Shown here: piece by piece, positions 7,423 to 16,666 of the stretch
Layout: each line of letters opens with the position of its first letter
Position numbering within the stretch: position 1 is the stretch's first letter
Source: Flavobacterium selenitireducens
GTDB taxonomy: Bacteria > Bacteroidota > Bacteroidia > Flavobacteriales > Flavobacteriaceae
Reading direction: 5' to 3'
Assembly: GCF_014748335.1 (NCBI RefSeq)
Contig: NZ_JAAVIY010000004.1
Location: 248,001-312,000, forward strand
DNA length: 64,000 bases
Notes under the pieces: model-generated
Database searches by the model: none
Told to the model about the DNA's origin: nothing
What the model saw: only the letters and a program-made list of their open reading frames with translations
Program-made: the position numbers and the translations under genes

Positions 7423-8328
7423 ATGTTGTGCAATAGTTTTATAATTGGATTGTTGTCGATTTTTTTCGGATGGAGCGTTCCCGATTCCGACCGCGAAATC
7501 ATTTACGCCCGACGCGACGGAATGGGCCTGACGATGACCATCCTGAAGCCTGAACAACCTAACGGAAAAGCGGTCGTGAGTGTGTTGAGTGGCGGTTGGT
7601 ATTCCGATCACGCATTGTTCGGATTGTATAAAGACCGTGCCCAAACGTTCGTGGACGCAGGTTATACGGTTTTCCTGGCCGAACACGCTTCAGGCCCGCG
7701 TTATGCCATTCCCGAGGCGCTCGAAGACATACAAAAAGCCATTCAATACGTTCGCTATCACGCGGCGGAGTTCGATATCGACCCAAACCGCATCGGGATT
7801 ACCGGAACATCTTCCGGTGGGCATTTGGCGTTGCTTGCTTCTACTTCAGATGATGTGCGGGACGCTTCGGCTAAAGATCCGATGTCAAGGGTATCGTCGA
7901 AAGTTCAGGCGGTTGCGGTTTTCTCTGCGCCGACTGACTTTCTCAATTATGGGAAAGACCGGCATTCGATCCGAAAAGAGGCGGCTTTCCTTAAAGCAAT
8001 GCGTGTCGAAGGTTGCTTCCGCTATACCAGATACGACGAGGCAACGGACGCTTACATCGCGGTTCCCGAAGCCGAAATGCTCAAAATCGATTCGCTTATG
8101 TCGCCTGCCCAACTGATTTCCCAGGACGACGCTCCGGTTTACATCTCACATGGCGACAAAGACGATGTCGTGCCTTTGCAGCAGTCCCGGCATTTCGTTT
8201 CCCGACTTGAAAAAGCCCGGGTGCCCGTTGCGCTTTCGGTCGTAAAAGAAGCCGGTCACGGTTGGAAAGACATGAACAACGACCAGAAAGCGTTCGTCTT
8301 CTGGTTCGACCGTTTCCTGAAAAAGTAG
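7423..8328 (+). CDS. Secreted alpha/beta hydrolase (BD-FAE/carboxylesterase-like)
   Basis: This 301-residue protein starts with a hydrophobic segment (LCNSFIIGLLSIFFGW) that looks like a signal peptide or anchor. The alpha/beta-hydrolase core follows. The nucleophile elbow is GTSSGG (serine in GxSxG, around residue 128), the acid is in the SHGDKDDVVP segment, and the catalytic His is in EAGHGWKD. The usual oxyanion HGGG is replaced by LSGGW, as in the BD-FAE/acetyl esterase-like group. The substrate is unknown; an ester of a small molecule or polysaccharide is plausible. It may be cotranscribed with mazG. Confidence 0.83.
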   Translation: MLCNSFIIGLLSIFFGWSVPDSDREIIYARRDGMGLTMTILKPEQPNGKAVVSVLSGGWYSDHALFGLYKDRAQTFVDAGYTVFLAEHASGPRYAIPEALEDIQKAIQYVRYHAAEFDIDPNRIGITGTSSGGHLALLASTSDDVRDASAKDPMSRVSSKVQAVAVFSAPTDFLNYGKDRHSIRKEAAFLKAMRVEGCFRYTRYDEATDAYIAVPEAEMLKIDSLMSPAQLISQDDAPVYISHGDKDDVVPLQQSRHFVSRLEKARVPVALSVVKEAGHGWKDMNNDQKAFVFWFDRFLKK

Positions 8329-8597
8329 CAGTACGCCGCGATTTTACAGCTATCTGAACAGTAAACGCCGACTTTTATCCCGAAATGGACGCTCGATAGC
8401 ACCTTGCTGAACCGCGCAACCCGGCCGGGAACCAATTGCCGACTGCATGTTCCCTTAGGCCAACGCAAAACGCAACATTTTCCAAACATTTTCCAAACGT
8501 TTCCTTTCCCATTTGCTAATCCAACCGTAAAATTCGCGTAACCGTCCTGAGGCTGTGTCGGGGCTAACTTGCAGTCCCAAATAAACCTGACGACAAC

Positions 8598-11500
8598 ATG
8601 AAAAAAATTACGCTTTTGGGTTGCCTTGTTCTTGCAGCCGTGGCCCAGGCACAGATTTCCCAACCAGGAGACATTGCTTTCGTGGGCTGGAACGCGGACG
8701 GAGACGACGACATTGCCTTCGTTACCTTTAAGGACATCGCCCCGAACACCAAGATTTACTTTTGCGATTCGGAGTGGAATGGCACCGCATTCCCTGCGGG
8801 AGATGAGGGCGATTTTACCTGGAACTCGGGAGCCCAGATCGTCCCGGCCGGAACCGTCATTTCCATCAACAATGTCAGCGCGGCCATTACGCCTTCTGTT
8901 GGGACGATAGAAAACAACAACGCGGGCGGTTTGTCGGCTTCAAGCGAGGCCATGTTCGCGTTTTTAGGTGCGCCCCGCACGCCATCGGTACACTTGGCCG
9001 CCATCGCCAATGCGGCTTCCGGTTTCGGATCACTGGCCAACACAGGCCTGTCGATAGGAACAACGGCAGTGCTGCTTCCGGAAGGAACCGATATCGGGAT
9101 TTACAACGGCCCGCGAAACGGATTGGACATCAACGGTTTTCACGCTCAGTTACATGCTGCCTCCAATTGGCAGTTGGAAGATTCCTCGGCTGATGACCAT
9201 ATTAACGGAACAACGCCTGATTTGCCATTCAATGCTGGTGTTTTTACCGTTTCGGATAGCGACGCCACAGCGCCTTCGGTTGCTTCGATCGCCGCGACCC
9301 AGGCTACCGTTTCAGTGGTATTTTCGGAAAGCGTTGCCATTGCCGATGCACAAAACCTCGAAAATTATAGTTTTTCTCCCGCTTTGGCCATCAGTTCTGC
9401 CGCTTACGACGCAACCTTGAACAAAGTCACGTTGACGCACGCCGGTTTCGCTACGGGAATCGCCTATACGCTTTCAATTAGTGGAATCAACGATGTTTCG
9501 GACAACGAAATGTCAAATTATACGAGCGAGCCGATATTCTTCAATGCGCTGGCTTCGGGATTGCTGATTACCGAAATCATGTACAATGCGCCTTCGGACA
9601 ACAGCAACGAACTTGAATTCCTTGAGATTTACAATAATTCCGACAATGCGATCGCTTTGGGCGGGATATGCATCAAGGACGAAGCCAATTTCGTATTCCG
9701 TTTCCCTGAAATGAACCTCGCTTCCCACCGAACCGTCTTGCTTGCCACAGACAAGGCCAGTGCCGATGCGTTTTACGGAGCGGAATTCCTCGATATGCCA
9801 CAAGGTATCGTAAACGCTTTGGGCAACGGAGGGGAATTGCTTCAGGTTTTGAACACGCAGGACGGCGTCATTTCCCAGGTCGCATATGACGATTCGGGCG
9901 CATGGCCAACCGCGGCCGACGGAAACGGCCCGTCGATTGAACTCAAGGATTTAAATGGCAACCTGAATTCCGGCGACAACTGGCAGGCTGCGACAAATCT
10001 TGTCGGGCAATCGCTCGGAAGCAACGTCTACGCATCTCCGGGCATTTACGAGCAGAACGCGTCGTTTACCGCTTCATTCGATGACCCATATAAAATCGTG
10101 GACAAAACCTCGGGTTCGGTAAGCATCGACATTACCGTGACCAATATTTTTACCGAAGCTGCGACGATCCAATTGTCGGTCATGCCGAACGTCGGAACCG
10201 CCATTTCCGGAACAGATTTCACGCTGTCGGCCCAAACGTTGAACTTTGCGCCCAATGCCACGACGACCCAGACCGTCAACGTTCCGGTATTGAACGCCGC
10301 CGACGGGAAAGGCAAATTTTTCGTGCTTAGGTTGACCGACACGGACAACACGCCAATCGAAGGAACGTCTACAATGACGGTTTACTTGAAGGACGCCAAT
10401 TTCAACGCCCCTGCGGCATCTGTTGCATTGGATTTACAATATCTCGACAGCTACCTTGTAGATGCGAACGGATCGGCCGAAATCGTAGCCCACGATCCGG
10501 CCACGCAACGCTTGTTCGTCGTGAATTCCACCGCAACGAAACTGGCGATACTGGATTTCTCTAACCCGGAGCAAATTGCGGAAATCGCGATGATCGACAT
10601 GACGCAATACGGAATCGGAGCGACATCGGTAGCGTTTAAAAACGGAATGGTGGTCGCCACGGTGGAAGGCGCTGATTTCGGAAATGGAAAAGTCGTTTTC
10701 ATGGACGCGAACGGACAAAACATCTCGTCAGTCGAGGCGGGCGTCCTTCCCGACATGGTCACCTTTACCCACGATGGGCTCAAAGTCCTGACGGCGAACG
10801 AAGGCCAGCCGAACTCTGATTACGGCATCGATCCGGAAGGCACGATTTCGGTTATCGACGTTTCGGGCGGATTGGGCAACATTACCCAAGCCGACGTGAC
10901 GAACATCAACTTCAACGCATTCGATTCGCAAAAAGACGCCTTGAAAGCTTCCGGAGTTCGCATTTTCGGGCCGAATGCTTCGGTTTCCCAAGATTTGGAG
11001 CCGGAATATATAACGGTTTCCGCCGACAACCAAACCGCTTGGGTCACACTCCAGGAAAACAACGCCGTGGCCCGTATCAGCCTTGCAAACAACGTCGTCA
11101 CGGATATTTTGCCGCTTGGTACGAAAGACCACAACCTTCCCGCAAATACACTTGACACATCCGATCAACTCGGGGAAATCTTCCTTGCCAATTGGCCTGT
11201 CAAAGGCTTGTACATGCCAGATGCGATGGCCAACTTCACTGTCGGCGGGACGACGTATCTGGTGACAGCCAACGAGGGCGATGCGCGCGAATACGACAAT
11301 ATGGAAGAGGAAATGAAAATAGGGGATGCCGACTACGTGCTCGATGCCACGGTTTTCCCGAATGCCGCGGAGCTGAAACGCAATACAAGTCTCGGCCGAC
11401 TCGCGGTGACTTCCGCTTCCGGCGATACCGATGGAGACGGCGATTATGACGAAATCCACGCATTCGGGACGCGTTCGTTTTCGATATGGAATGGAACGAC

Positions 11501-12137
11501 TGGCGCACTTGTCTATGATTCGGGAGACGATTTTGAGCGCATCACGGCAGCCGATCCGGTTTACGGGGCGTGGTTCAACGCGAGCAACGACAACGCCAAT
11601 TTCAAGAATAGATCGGACAATAAAGGCCCGGAGCCGGAAGGCGTGACCGTGGCTGAAATCAACGGTGCGTTCTATGCATTCATCACCTTGGAGCGAATCG
11701 GTGGCGTCATGGTATACGATGTCACGAATCCGCAAAGCCCGACGTTCGTGACCTATAAGAACAGCCGAAACGGGAACGGTGGCGATCTTGGGCCTGAAGG
11801 CATCATTTACATCAAACCGGCCGACAGCCCCGTCGACACGGGATTGGTCGTCGTTGCCAATGAAGTCAGCGCCACATTGAGCATTTACAGGATCGCAAAC
11901 GATTTGCTCGGAATCGGCGATGTCGAACCTACCGAGAGCTTTGCAGCTTACCCAAATCCTGTCCGCAACGGCCAATTGTTCTTCAACCGACCGGTTTCCG
12001 TGGAAATGTTCGACCTCTCGGGGCGTTCGGCCGCACATAAAAAAGATGCTTCCAGCCTTGAAATCGCCAACCTTTCGAGCGGGATTTACATCTTAAAGAC
12101 TACCGATGGCGCCTCCCAGAAGATTGTTGTTGAGTAG
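8598..12137 (+). CDS. Secreted multidomain protein: LTD, choice-of-anchor I domain, T9SS type A sorting tail
   Basis: This 1179-residue protein has a signal peptide (MKKITLLGCLVLAAVAQA). Approximate order is: an N-terminal beta domain (20-215), an Ig-like module (225-315, AYTLSISGINDVSDNEM) and a lamin-tail domain (320-485, LLITEIMYNAPSDNSNELEF). A Calx-beta-like module (495-600) is followed by a beta-propeller-like choice-of-anchor I region (615-1100, including VLTANEGQPNSDYG and VTANEGDAREY). The last 70 residues (FAAYPNPVRNGQLFF ... GIYILKTTDG) form the type A C-terminal domain recognised by the type IX secretion system, so the protein should be exported and attached to the cell surface. 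The anchor I region resembles secreted phosphatase/phytase-like propellers, but no reaction can be claimed. A terminator follows at 12164. Confidence 0.88.
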   Translation: MKKITLLGCLVLAAVAQAQISQPGDIAFVGWNADGDDDIAFVTFKDIAPNTKIYFCDSEWNGTAFPAGDEGDFTWNSGAQIVPAGTVISINNVSAAITPSVGTIENNNAGGLSASSEAMFAFLGAPRTPSVHLAAIANAASGFGSLANTGLSIGTTAVLLPEGTDIGIYNGPRNGLDINGFHAQLHAASNWQLEDSSADDHINGTTPDLPFNAGVFTVSDSDATAPSVASIAATQATVSVVFSESVAIADAQNLENYSFSPALAISSAAYDATLNKVTLTHAGFATGIAYTLSISGINDVSDNEMSNYTSEPIFFNALASGLLITEIMYNAPSDNSNELEFLEIYNNSDNAIALGGICIKDEANFVFRFPEMNLASHRTVLLATDKASADAFYGAEFLDMPQGIVNALGNGGELLQVLNTQDGVISQVAYDDSGAWPTAADGNGPSIELKDLNGNLNSGDNWQAATNLVGQSLGSNVYASPGIYEQNASFTASFDDPYKIVDKTSGSVSIDITVTNIFTEAATIQLSVMPNVGTAISGTDFTLSAQTLNFAPNATTTQTVNVPVLNAADGKGKFFVLRLTDTDNTPIEGTSTMTVYLKDANFNAPAASVALDLQYLDSYLVDANGSAEIVAHDPATQRLFVVNSTATKLAILDFSNPEQIAEIAMIDMTQYGIGATSVAFKNGMVVATVEGADFGNGKVVFMDANGQNISSVEAGVLPDMVTFTHDGLKVLTANEGQPNSDYGIDPEGTISVIDVSGGLGNITQADVTNINFNAFDSQKDALKASGVRIFGPNASVSQDLEPEYITVSADNQTAWVTLQENNAVARISLANNVVTDILPLGTKDHNLPANTLDTSDQLGEIFLANWPVKGLYMPDAMANFTVGGTTYLVTANEGDAREYDNMEEEMKIGDADYVLDATVFPNAAELKRNTSLGRLAVTSASGDTDGDGDYDEIHAFGTRSFSIWNGTTGALVYDSGDDFERITAADPVYGAWFNASNDNANFKNRSDNKGPEPEGVTVAEINGAFYAFITLERIGGVMVYDVTNPQSPTFVTYKNSRNGNGGDLGPEGIIYIKPADSPVDTGLVVVANEVSATLSIYRIANDLLGIGDVEPTESFAAYPNPVRNGQLFFNRPVSVEMFDLSGRSAAHKKDASSLEIANLSSGIYILKTTDGASQKIVVE

Positions 12138-12163
12138 ATGTTAGTTTTTTATTTTTAGTTAAG

Positions 12164-12190
12164 GCCGTTTCGAAAGGGACGGCTTTTTCT
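12164..12190 (+). terminator. Rho-independent terminator after the T9SS type A protein gene
   Basis: An 8-bp stem (12164-12171 with 12176-12183, two G-T pairs) encloses a GAAA loop and is followed by TTTTTCTATTTT. Confidence 0.75.
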
Positions 12191-12209
12191 ATTTTGGCCG
12201 GTTTGTTTT

Positions 12210-12342
12210 GGGCGTTCCGGCGGCAGCAAGTCCCGGGTGGCGACAATTATCGCGAAGCCGCCGTCGGGCTTTTCGCTCCAATCTTTTTTGGGCTTTGCTG
12301 CGCACGCCCCAAAAAAGGATTTTGCTGCAATCCCTAACGCAA
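12210..12342 (+). repeat. Dispersed flavobacterial intergenic repeat, copy A
   Basis: It starts with GGGCGTTCC and ends with ATCCCTAACGC followed by AAC. Inside are two hairpins: CGGCGGC (12218-12224) with GCCGCCG (12257-12263), and ATCTTTTTTGGG (12281-12292) with GCCCCAAAAAAGGAT (12306-12320). The conserved CGGGCTTTTCGCTCCAATC word lies between them. It lies between the terminator of the T9SS gene and the 3' end of the FNR-type gene. Copies B, C and D are at 21466, 27883 and 62099. Confidence 0.8.
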
Positions 12343-12359
12343 CGGGCCCAGAACCAGCT

Positions 12360-13043
12360 TCAGTCGCCGCTCAAACGCTGCAACGCCTTGCGATCGTTCA
12401 CCGTGATGCGCTTTCCGTCCAACGAAATCAAACCCGCTTTGTTCAATTCGGACAACAATCGGATGGCACTTTCAGTGGCGGTGCCGATGATGCTTGCGAT
12501 TTCCTCTCGCGAAAGTTGGAGTTTGAGGCTTGCGTCGGCGGCGGTACCAAACGTGTCCGACAAATAAAGCAGTGTGTGCGCCAAACGTTCCTTGACGGTT
12601 TTTTGCGCCATGCTCACCATCAGGTCGTCGGCTTCGCGCAAATCGCCGGCAAGACTGCGTATCATGCTCATCGAAAATTTGTTGTTCTGGTTGAAAAATC
12701 TCATGATTTCATACTTCGGGATAAAACACACGGTCATGTCTTCCAAGGCTACGGCACTCAAATTGGCGGGCTCTTCGGAAATCATCGAGCGCTGCCCGAG
12801 CAATTCGCCTTTCCTGACGAGTTTTACGATCTGGTCTTTTCCATTCGAGGACAATTTCGTGAGTTTGCACACGCCGTCCTTTACGCAAAACACACCGTTG
12901 ACGCTTTCGCCTTCCGCAAAAATCACATCGCCTTTGCGAATGCTTTTCGATGTTTTGCACTCGGCCATATGCAAAAGTTCCTCTTTGGTCAAGGCTTTCA
13001 GGGAACAGAACTCCCGGACGATACATTGCTCGCACTTGCTCAT
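12360..13043 (-). CDS. Crp/Fnr-family regulator with a complete FNR-type cysteine set
   Basis: This 227-residue regulator has an N-terminal arm, a cyclic-nucleotide-binding-like beta roll (about 30-115), a dimerisation helix (120-145) and a winged helix (150-220). Cysteines at 4, 7, 13 and 106 (CEQCIVREFC and DMTVCFIPK) reproduce the E. coli FNR [4Fe-4S] ligands 20, 23, 29 and 122 in exact spacing (2, 5 and 92 intervening residues). This suggests an oxygen-responsive cluster. The recognition helix reads GTATESAIRLLSEL: Glu and Arg of the E-x3-R pattern are kept, but FNR Ser212 is Ile, so the operator may differ from TTGAT-N4-ATCAA. Two extra cysteines (53, 59) lie in the beta roll. An exact -7 element is upstream at 13063. 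Confidence 0.9.
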   Translation of the reverse strand: MSKCEQCIVREFCSLKALTKEELLHMAECKTSKSIRKGDVIFAEGESVNGVFCVKDGVCKLTKLSSNGKDQIVKLVRKGELLGQRSMISEEPANLSAVALEDMTVCFIPKYEIMRFFNQNNKFSMSMIRSLAGDLREADDLMVSMAQKTVKERLAHTLLYLSDTFGTAADASLKLQLSREEIASIIGTATESAIRLLSELNKAGLISLDGKRITVNDRKALQRLSGD

Positions 13044-13062
13044 CTCAAGTTGTTTGGTCCTG

Positions 13063-13070
13063 CAAAGTTA
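13063..13070 (-). promoter_or_regulatory. -7 element for the FNR-type regulator gene
   Basis: CAAAGTTA on the plus strand gives TAACTTTG, an exact TAnnTTTG match 20 bases before the ATG. No convincing -33 TTTG is seen. Confidence 0.5.
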
Positions 13071-13306
13071 GCAACTTCGCGCGATAAAATTGCGGTTCCG
13101 CAAGAACCTCGGACGCGATTTGGTATACGGGAATAAGTCCGAAGCAAACGTACTTAAGCCGCTAACCAAAAAAAATGCCGCCACCACCCACCCGTAAAAA
13201 TAACGGGATTTCCACTTGCTCAAATACAGACAAACTGTACAAAATCTTAAATGTCATCCTAACCTGGCGCATACAATACAACAACTGGAATCCATCCGGC
13301 AAATCC

Positions 13307-13335
13307 CAAAAAAAAAGCCAAGCAAACGCCTGGCT
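13307..13335 (-). terminator. Terminator of the DUF349 gene
   Basis: On the reverse strand, AGCCAGGC and GCTTGGCT pair with one G-T around a 4-base loop (13316-13335). A run of nine T follows, read from the A-run at 13308-13316. It lies just past the DUF349 stop codon. Confidence 0.8.
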
Positions 13336-13356
13336 CTGTTCTATGATTAAACTACA

Positions 13357-15594
13357 TCACTGCTGCATGTTGCGCAATTGCTTCAACTTCTGCTTCAGCG
13401 TTTCCAGTTCCTCTTTGTGGCGTTCGATATTCTTGCGGACTTCGGCTACCATCGGGTTGTCTTTCTTGGCATGCGCAAAAAACTGGATGTTGTTCTCAAG
13501 CTGGAAAATCTCTGACTGAACCTCGTCGATTTTGCGCATGAGGAAGATCTTCTCGTTGTCGAGCTTGCGCGTGTCATCGCTTCCGGCAAGGGCTTCGACG
13601 CGATTGGTGAAGCGCATCATGTCGCCTTCTTTCTTGCTCAGGCTGAGTTTTTCGAACAAGGCGTCGAGAATTTTATTGAATTTCCCTTCGATGTGACGCT
13701 TGTTGAACGGCACTTTTCCGAACGATTTCCACTTTTCGATATGACCTTTTATCGCTGCCAGGTCGGTTTTGTGGTCGCCGGTCATCTCAAATGTGCGCAG
13801 CTCGTCGAGGTAATTCTTTTTACTTTCGAACGCCTCGGCTTCTTCTCCGTTGACTTCAGATCTCGATTCCTTGAGCCTTTCAAAGTAGTGGTTGCACGCT
13901 TCCTTAAAGTCTTTCCAGATTTTGTCGGAGTATTTTCTCGGAACGTGACCAATCGTTTTCCACTCTTCCTGGATTTGCTTCATTACCGGAGTCGTGGCCG
14001 CAAAGTCCTCGCTTTGCTGGAGCGTCCTGGCTTTCTCTACCAACGCGAGTTTCCTGTTGAGGTTGTCCTGTTGGTCTTTTTTGATGTCTTTGTAGAACGA
14101 ATTTTTCTGGGCGTTGAAATTCCGGACGGCGGTTTTGAAACCCGTCCAAATTTCTTCGTTTACCTCAGGCGGAACCTTGCCCGTGGCAAAAAACTCATTG
14201 CGCAGCGCCTCGATCTTTTCGATTTGTCCCTGCCATTGGTTGTGTGCCGTCACAGGTTCGGCCGTTACGGCATCGATGCGCGCGATGATATCTTTTTTCT
14301 TGTCGAGGTTTTCTGTCTCTTTCCCTCGTTGTGCTTCGTGCAACGTCTCTCGCTTGTCGTGCATCTGGCGCGTGAGCTCGCTGAAACGGTTCCAGATCGA
14401 CTCGCGGTGTTCGCGCGAAACGGGTCCTATTTCTTCTTTCCAGAGGCGGTGCAAGTCCTGTAATTCCCGGAATGCTTTCGTTACATCGGCCTCGTTGACC
14501 AACTCTTCGGCACGCGTGATGATTTTTTGCTTGCGCTCAAGGTTGTGTTTGAAATCCTGGTCACGCGCGTCCCGGTCGAGGTGGAGGTAATCGTAAAAGT
14601 TCTCGACGTGGAAATGGTAATTGTTCCAAACGTGGTTGTATTTGTCTTTCGGGATCGGACCTGCATTTTTCCAGCGGTCGCGCAACTCATTGAAATGCTT
14701 GAGCGTGTCCTTGATGTTTTCGTTCGGATTGATGAGGTTTTTGAGTTCCTCGACAATCTCGAGTCGCGCCTTGAGGTTGCCTTCGAGATTGGATTGTACA
14801 CTTTTGAAGTGGGAATTCTTTTTATCGCGATATTGGTTGAAAAGCTTGTCGAAGCGCTGTTTCAGCGGAAAATGATATTCAAATTCATCGGTAGTCTCCG
14901 GATTTTCGGCCTGCCATTCGTCCTTCTTTTCTTCGATGAAATGATTGTATTTAGCCAAAAAAGCCGAACGCAGATGCTCGACGTGATCGCGCACGGACAT
15001 GACTTTCTCCACACCGACGAGTTTTTCCAATTCGTCTACCAATTCTCCCATCGATAGGGTGTCGAAATCCGGGACGTCATGCTCGTGGTGATCGGCAAGC
15101 GTCGCGTCTTCTCCAATTTCGGCGTTCGCATTCGAAATTGCCGCAACGGCTGCAACCGGATCAGGTTGTCCGAGCAAGTCAGCATTGTCTTCGGTAACCA
15201 AACTGTCGTCGGCCACTTCCTCATCCGTAAGGGTAACCACGTTAGGCGCTTCCGATTCAGGCTGTTCCGATTCCGCCACGAAAGCTTCCCCAATGCTGGC
15301 ATTGCTCTCTTGTTCTGCGCGAACATTGGCTTCTACCTTGGGTTCCGAAGCAGGCTTGTCACCGACGGGAATCTCGACTTCGTCAGGCTCCGGCGCTTCT
15401 TCAACTTCGGGTTTTTCGGATTCCGCAACCATGGCTTCGGCGATTCCGGGATTTTCGGAAGTGTCTTCTGCCGCGATTTCAGGCGAGGCGTTGGTCTCGG
15501 TCACTTCTCCGGATTCGGGAGCCGAAGTGTTTTCGTTTTGGTTTTCCGGTTGTCCATCTGCGTGAAGCAGGTTATCATTCTTATCTTCTGACAT
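13357..15594 (-). CDS. DUF349 domain-containing coiled-coil protein
   Basis: This is a 745-residue protein. Residues 1-160 are acidic and low in complexity (many Glu/Pro/Ala/Ser, with repeated VAESEKPE/VAESEQPE words) and probably disordered. From about residue 230 to the end there are at least five charged helical DUF349 repeats, each with a Trp near the pattern LxxRWKxxG or EEWKTIGHVP followed by a WxxF/FxxxCNxFF segment. The last 80 residues (EKIFLMRKIDEVQSEIFQLE onward) form a coiled coil. DUF349 proteins are widespread in Bacteroidota; no biochemical role is assigned. The gene is followed by its own terminator and lies upstream-adjacent to aroE on the same strand. Confidence 0.85.
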   Translation of the reverse strand: MSEDKNDNLLHADGQPENQNENTSAPESGEVTETNASPEIAAEDTSENPGIAEAMVAESEKPEVEEAPEPDEVEIPVGDKPASEPKVEANVRAEQESNASIGEAFVAESEQPESEAPNVVTLTDEEVADDSLVTEDNADLLGQPDPVAAVAAISNANAEIGEDATLADHHEHDVPDFDTLSMGELVDELEKLVGVEKVMSVRDHVEHLRSAFLAKYNHFIEEKKDEWQAENPETTDEFEYHFPLKQRFDKLFNQYRDKKNSHFKSVQSNLEGNLKARLEIVEELKNLINPNENIKDTLKHFNELRDRWKNAGPIPKDKYNHVWNNYHFHVENFYDYLHLDRDARDQDFKHNLERKQKIITRAEELVNEADVTKAFRELQDLHRLWKEEIGPVSREHRESIWNRFSELTRQMHDKRETLHEAQRGKETENLDKKKDIIARIDAVTAEPVTAHNQWQGQIEKIEALRNEFFATGKVPPEVNEEIWTGFKTAVRNFNAQKNSFYKDIKKDQQDNLNRKLALVEKARTLQQSEDFAATTPVMKQIQEEWKTIGHVPRKYSDKIWKDFKEACNHYFERLKESRSEVNGEEAEAFESKKNYLDELRTFEMTGDHKTDLAAIKGHIEKWKSFGKVPFNKRHIEGKFNKILDALFEKLSLSKKEGDMMRFTNRVEALAGSDDTRKLDNEKIFLMRKIDEVQSEIFQLENNIQFFAHAKKDNPMVAEVRKNIERHKEELETLKQKLKQLRNMQQ

Positions 15595-15726
15595 GCGGTT
15601 GCGATTGAATTAGCGCCCTAAGGTAATAAAGTCATTTTGAAACGCAAAACAAAAAGCGCACGGAAATGCCCATTAACAAAGGCGTCGCAACTGCCTAACC
15701 GATAAAAACGAATCGATGCGCGAAAA

Positions 15727-16482
15727 TTACCTGTTCCATATTCGCCAAGCCTTCTCGGCCTGGAACACAAGCATTTCATAACCGTTTTTGGCAACCGCAC
15801 CATGTTGGGCCGCGCGTTTCATGAATTCGGTTTCGGACGGATTGTAGACAAGGTCGAACGCGATGTGTTTATCGGTGAAATATTCGTAAGGCAAAGGCGG
15901 GCATTCCGAAATATTCGGGTGTGTACCAAGGGGCGTGCAATTGATCACGATCTGGTAATTGTCGAACGTTGTCGCGTTGATGCGGTTATAGTCGATCATG
16001 CCCGGTTTGTCTTCCCGGGAAACGAACGTATAGAAAATACCCAGCTTGTTCAGCGCATAAGCCACCGCTTTCGATGCGCCTCCCGTACCCAGGATCAACG
16101 CCCGGGTATGATGTGGCTGCAGCAGTGGCAGCAACGCTTGCTTGAATCCGTAAACGTCAGTGTTGTAGCCTTTTGATTTTCCGGTTTTCGTAAATCGGAT
16201 CGCATTGACGGCTCCCACTTTTTTTGCCTTTTCAGACAACAGGTCGAGGTGTGGCATCACGTCCTCCTTGTAAGGGATCGTCACATTGAGCCCGCCAAGA
16301 TCGGGTGTCTTGAGTATTTCAGGTAATTCGGAAATATCAGGAATGTCAAAATTGTCATAGCGGAAGTCTTCAAGGCCAAGGCTTTTGAATTTTTCGGTAA
16401 AATGATTCTTCGAAAAGGAGTAGGAGATATCGCGGCCCACAAGCCCGAAAACTTTCTTTTGGTGTTCGATGTCAAATTCCAT
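15727..16482 (-). CDS. aroE: Shikimate dehydrogenase
   Basis: This 251-residue enzyme reduces 3-dehydroshikimate to shikimate with NADPH in aromatic amino acid synthesis. Substrate-domain motifs are SYSFSKNHF (Ser-x-Ser shikimate binding), GGLNVTIPYKE (catalytic Lys) and the GYNTDVYGF segment with Asn and Asp. The nucleotide site is ALILGTGGASKAVAYAL, and NCTPLGTHPN plus the C-terminal NGYEMLVFQAEKAWRIW complete the family pattern. Length is slightly shorter than E. coli AroE, as is usual in Bacteroidota. It sits downstream of the TPR gene and upstream of the DUF349 gene on the same strand, separated from the TPR gene by a terminator. Confidence 0.96.
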   Translation of the reverse strand: MEFDIEHQKKVFGLVGRDISYSFSKNHFTEKFKSLGLEDFRYDNFDIPDISELPEILKTPDLGGLNVTIPYKEDVMPHLDLLSEKAKKVGAVNAIRFTKTGKSKGYNTDVYGFKQALLPLLQPHHTRALILGTGGASKAVAYALNKLGIFYTFVSREDKPGMIDYNRINATTFDNYQIVINCTPLGTHPNISECPPLPYEYFTDKHIAFDLVYNPSETEFMKRAAQHGAVAKNGYEMLVFQAEKAWRIWNR

Positions 16483-16524
16483 ACGCTGATTGTTCGGTTA
16501 CGCGAGCTGCAAATATTAGAATAA

Positions 16525-16540
16525 AGCCGCGGATTCGCGA
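16525..16540. repeat. 16-bp AGCCGCGGA-type dispersed word, copy 1
   Basis: AGCCGCGGATTCGCGA lies upstream of aroE. Closely similar 16-mers occur at 38867-38882 and 61158-61173, all intergenic. Confidence 0.45.
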
Positions 16541-16607
16541 ATGAGTGACCGGAAAATATTTATAGTTCGACAAGCAGATTTCGACACTGGGTGCAAATCA
16601 TGCCATA

Positions 16608-16644
16608 CTAAAAAAAAGAAAACCGGAACTTTCGAACCGGTTTT
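16608..16644 (-). terminator. Terminator of the TPR protein gene
   Basis: The arms AAAACCGG (16619-16626) and CCGGTTTT (16637-16644) form a hairpin. On the reverse strand it is followed by a C and a run of eight T, read from the A-run at 16610-16617. It lies just past the stop of the TPR gene. Confidence 0.8.
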
Positions 16645-16666
16645 TCAATAGATAGAACTGAACTTT

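Larger units (their letters stand above)
13044..13356. other. Intergenic region between DUF349 gene and FNR-type gene
   Basis: It holds the -7 element of the FNR-type gene near its right-hand start and the terminator of no upstream gene except the DUF349 hairpin region at 13307-13335. A forward frame beginning at 13175 runs into the DUF349 gene antisense and has no domain, so I call no gene here. Confidence 0.5.

Noticed and set aside
10728..12038. Long reverse-strand open frame (436 codons) opposite the T9SS type A gene
   Set aside because: It is antisense to a well-supported gene with clear domains, has Arg/His/Gly-rich composition with no domain, and arises from the codon pattern of the real gene.
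12237..13136. Forward open frame (299 codons) across repeat copy A and the FNR-type gene
   Set aside because: It begins inside a non-coding repeat and runs antisense to a gene with an intact FNR cysteine set.
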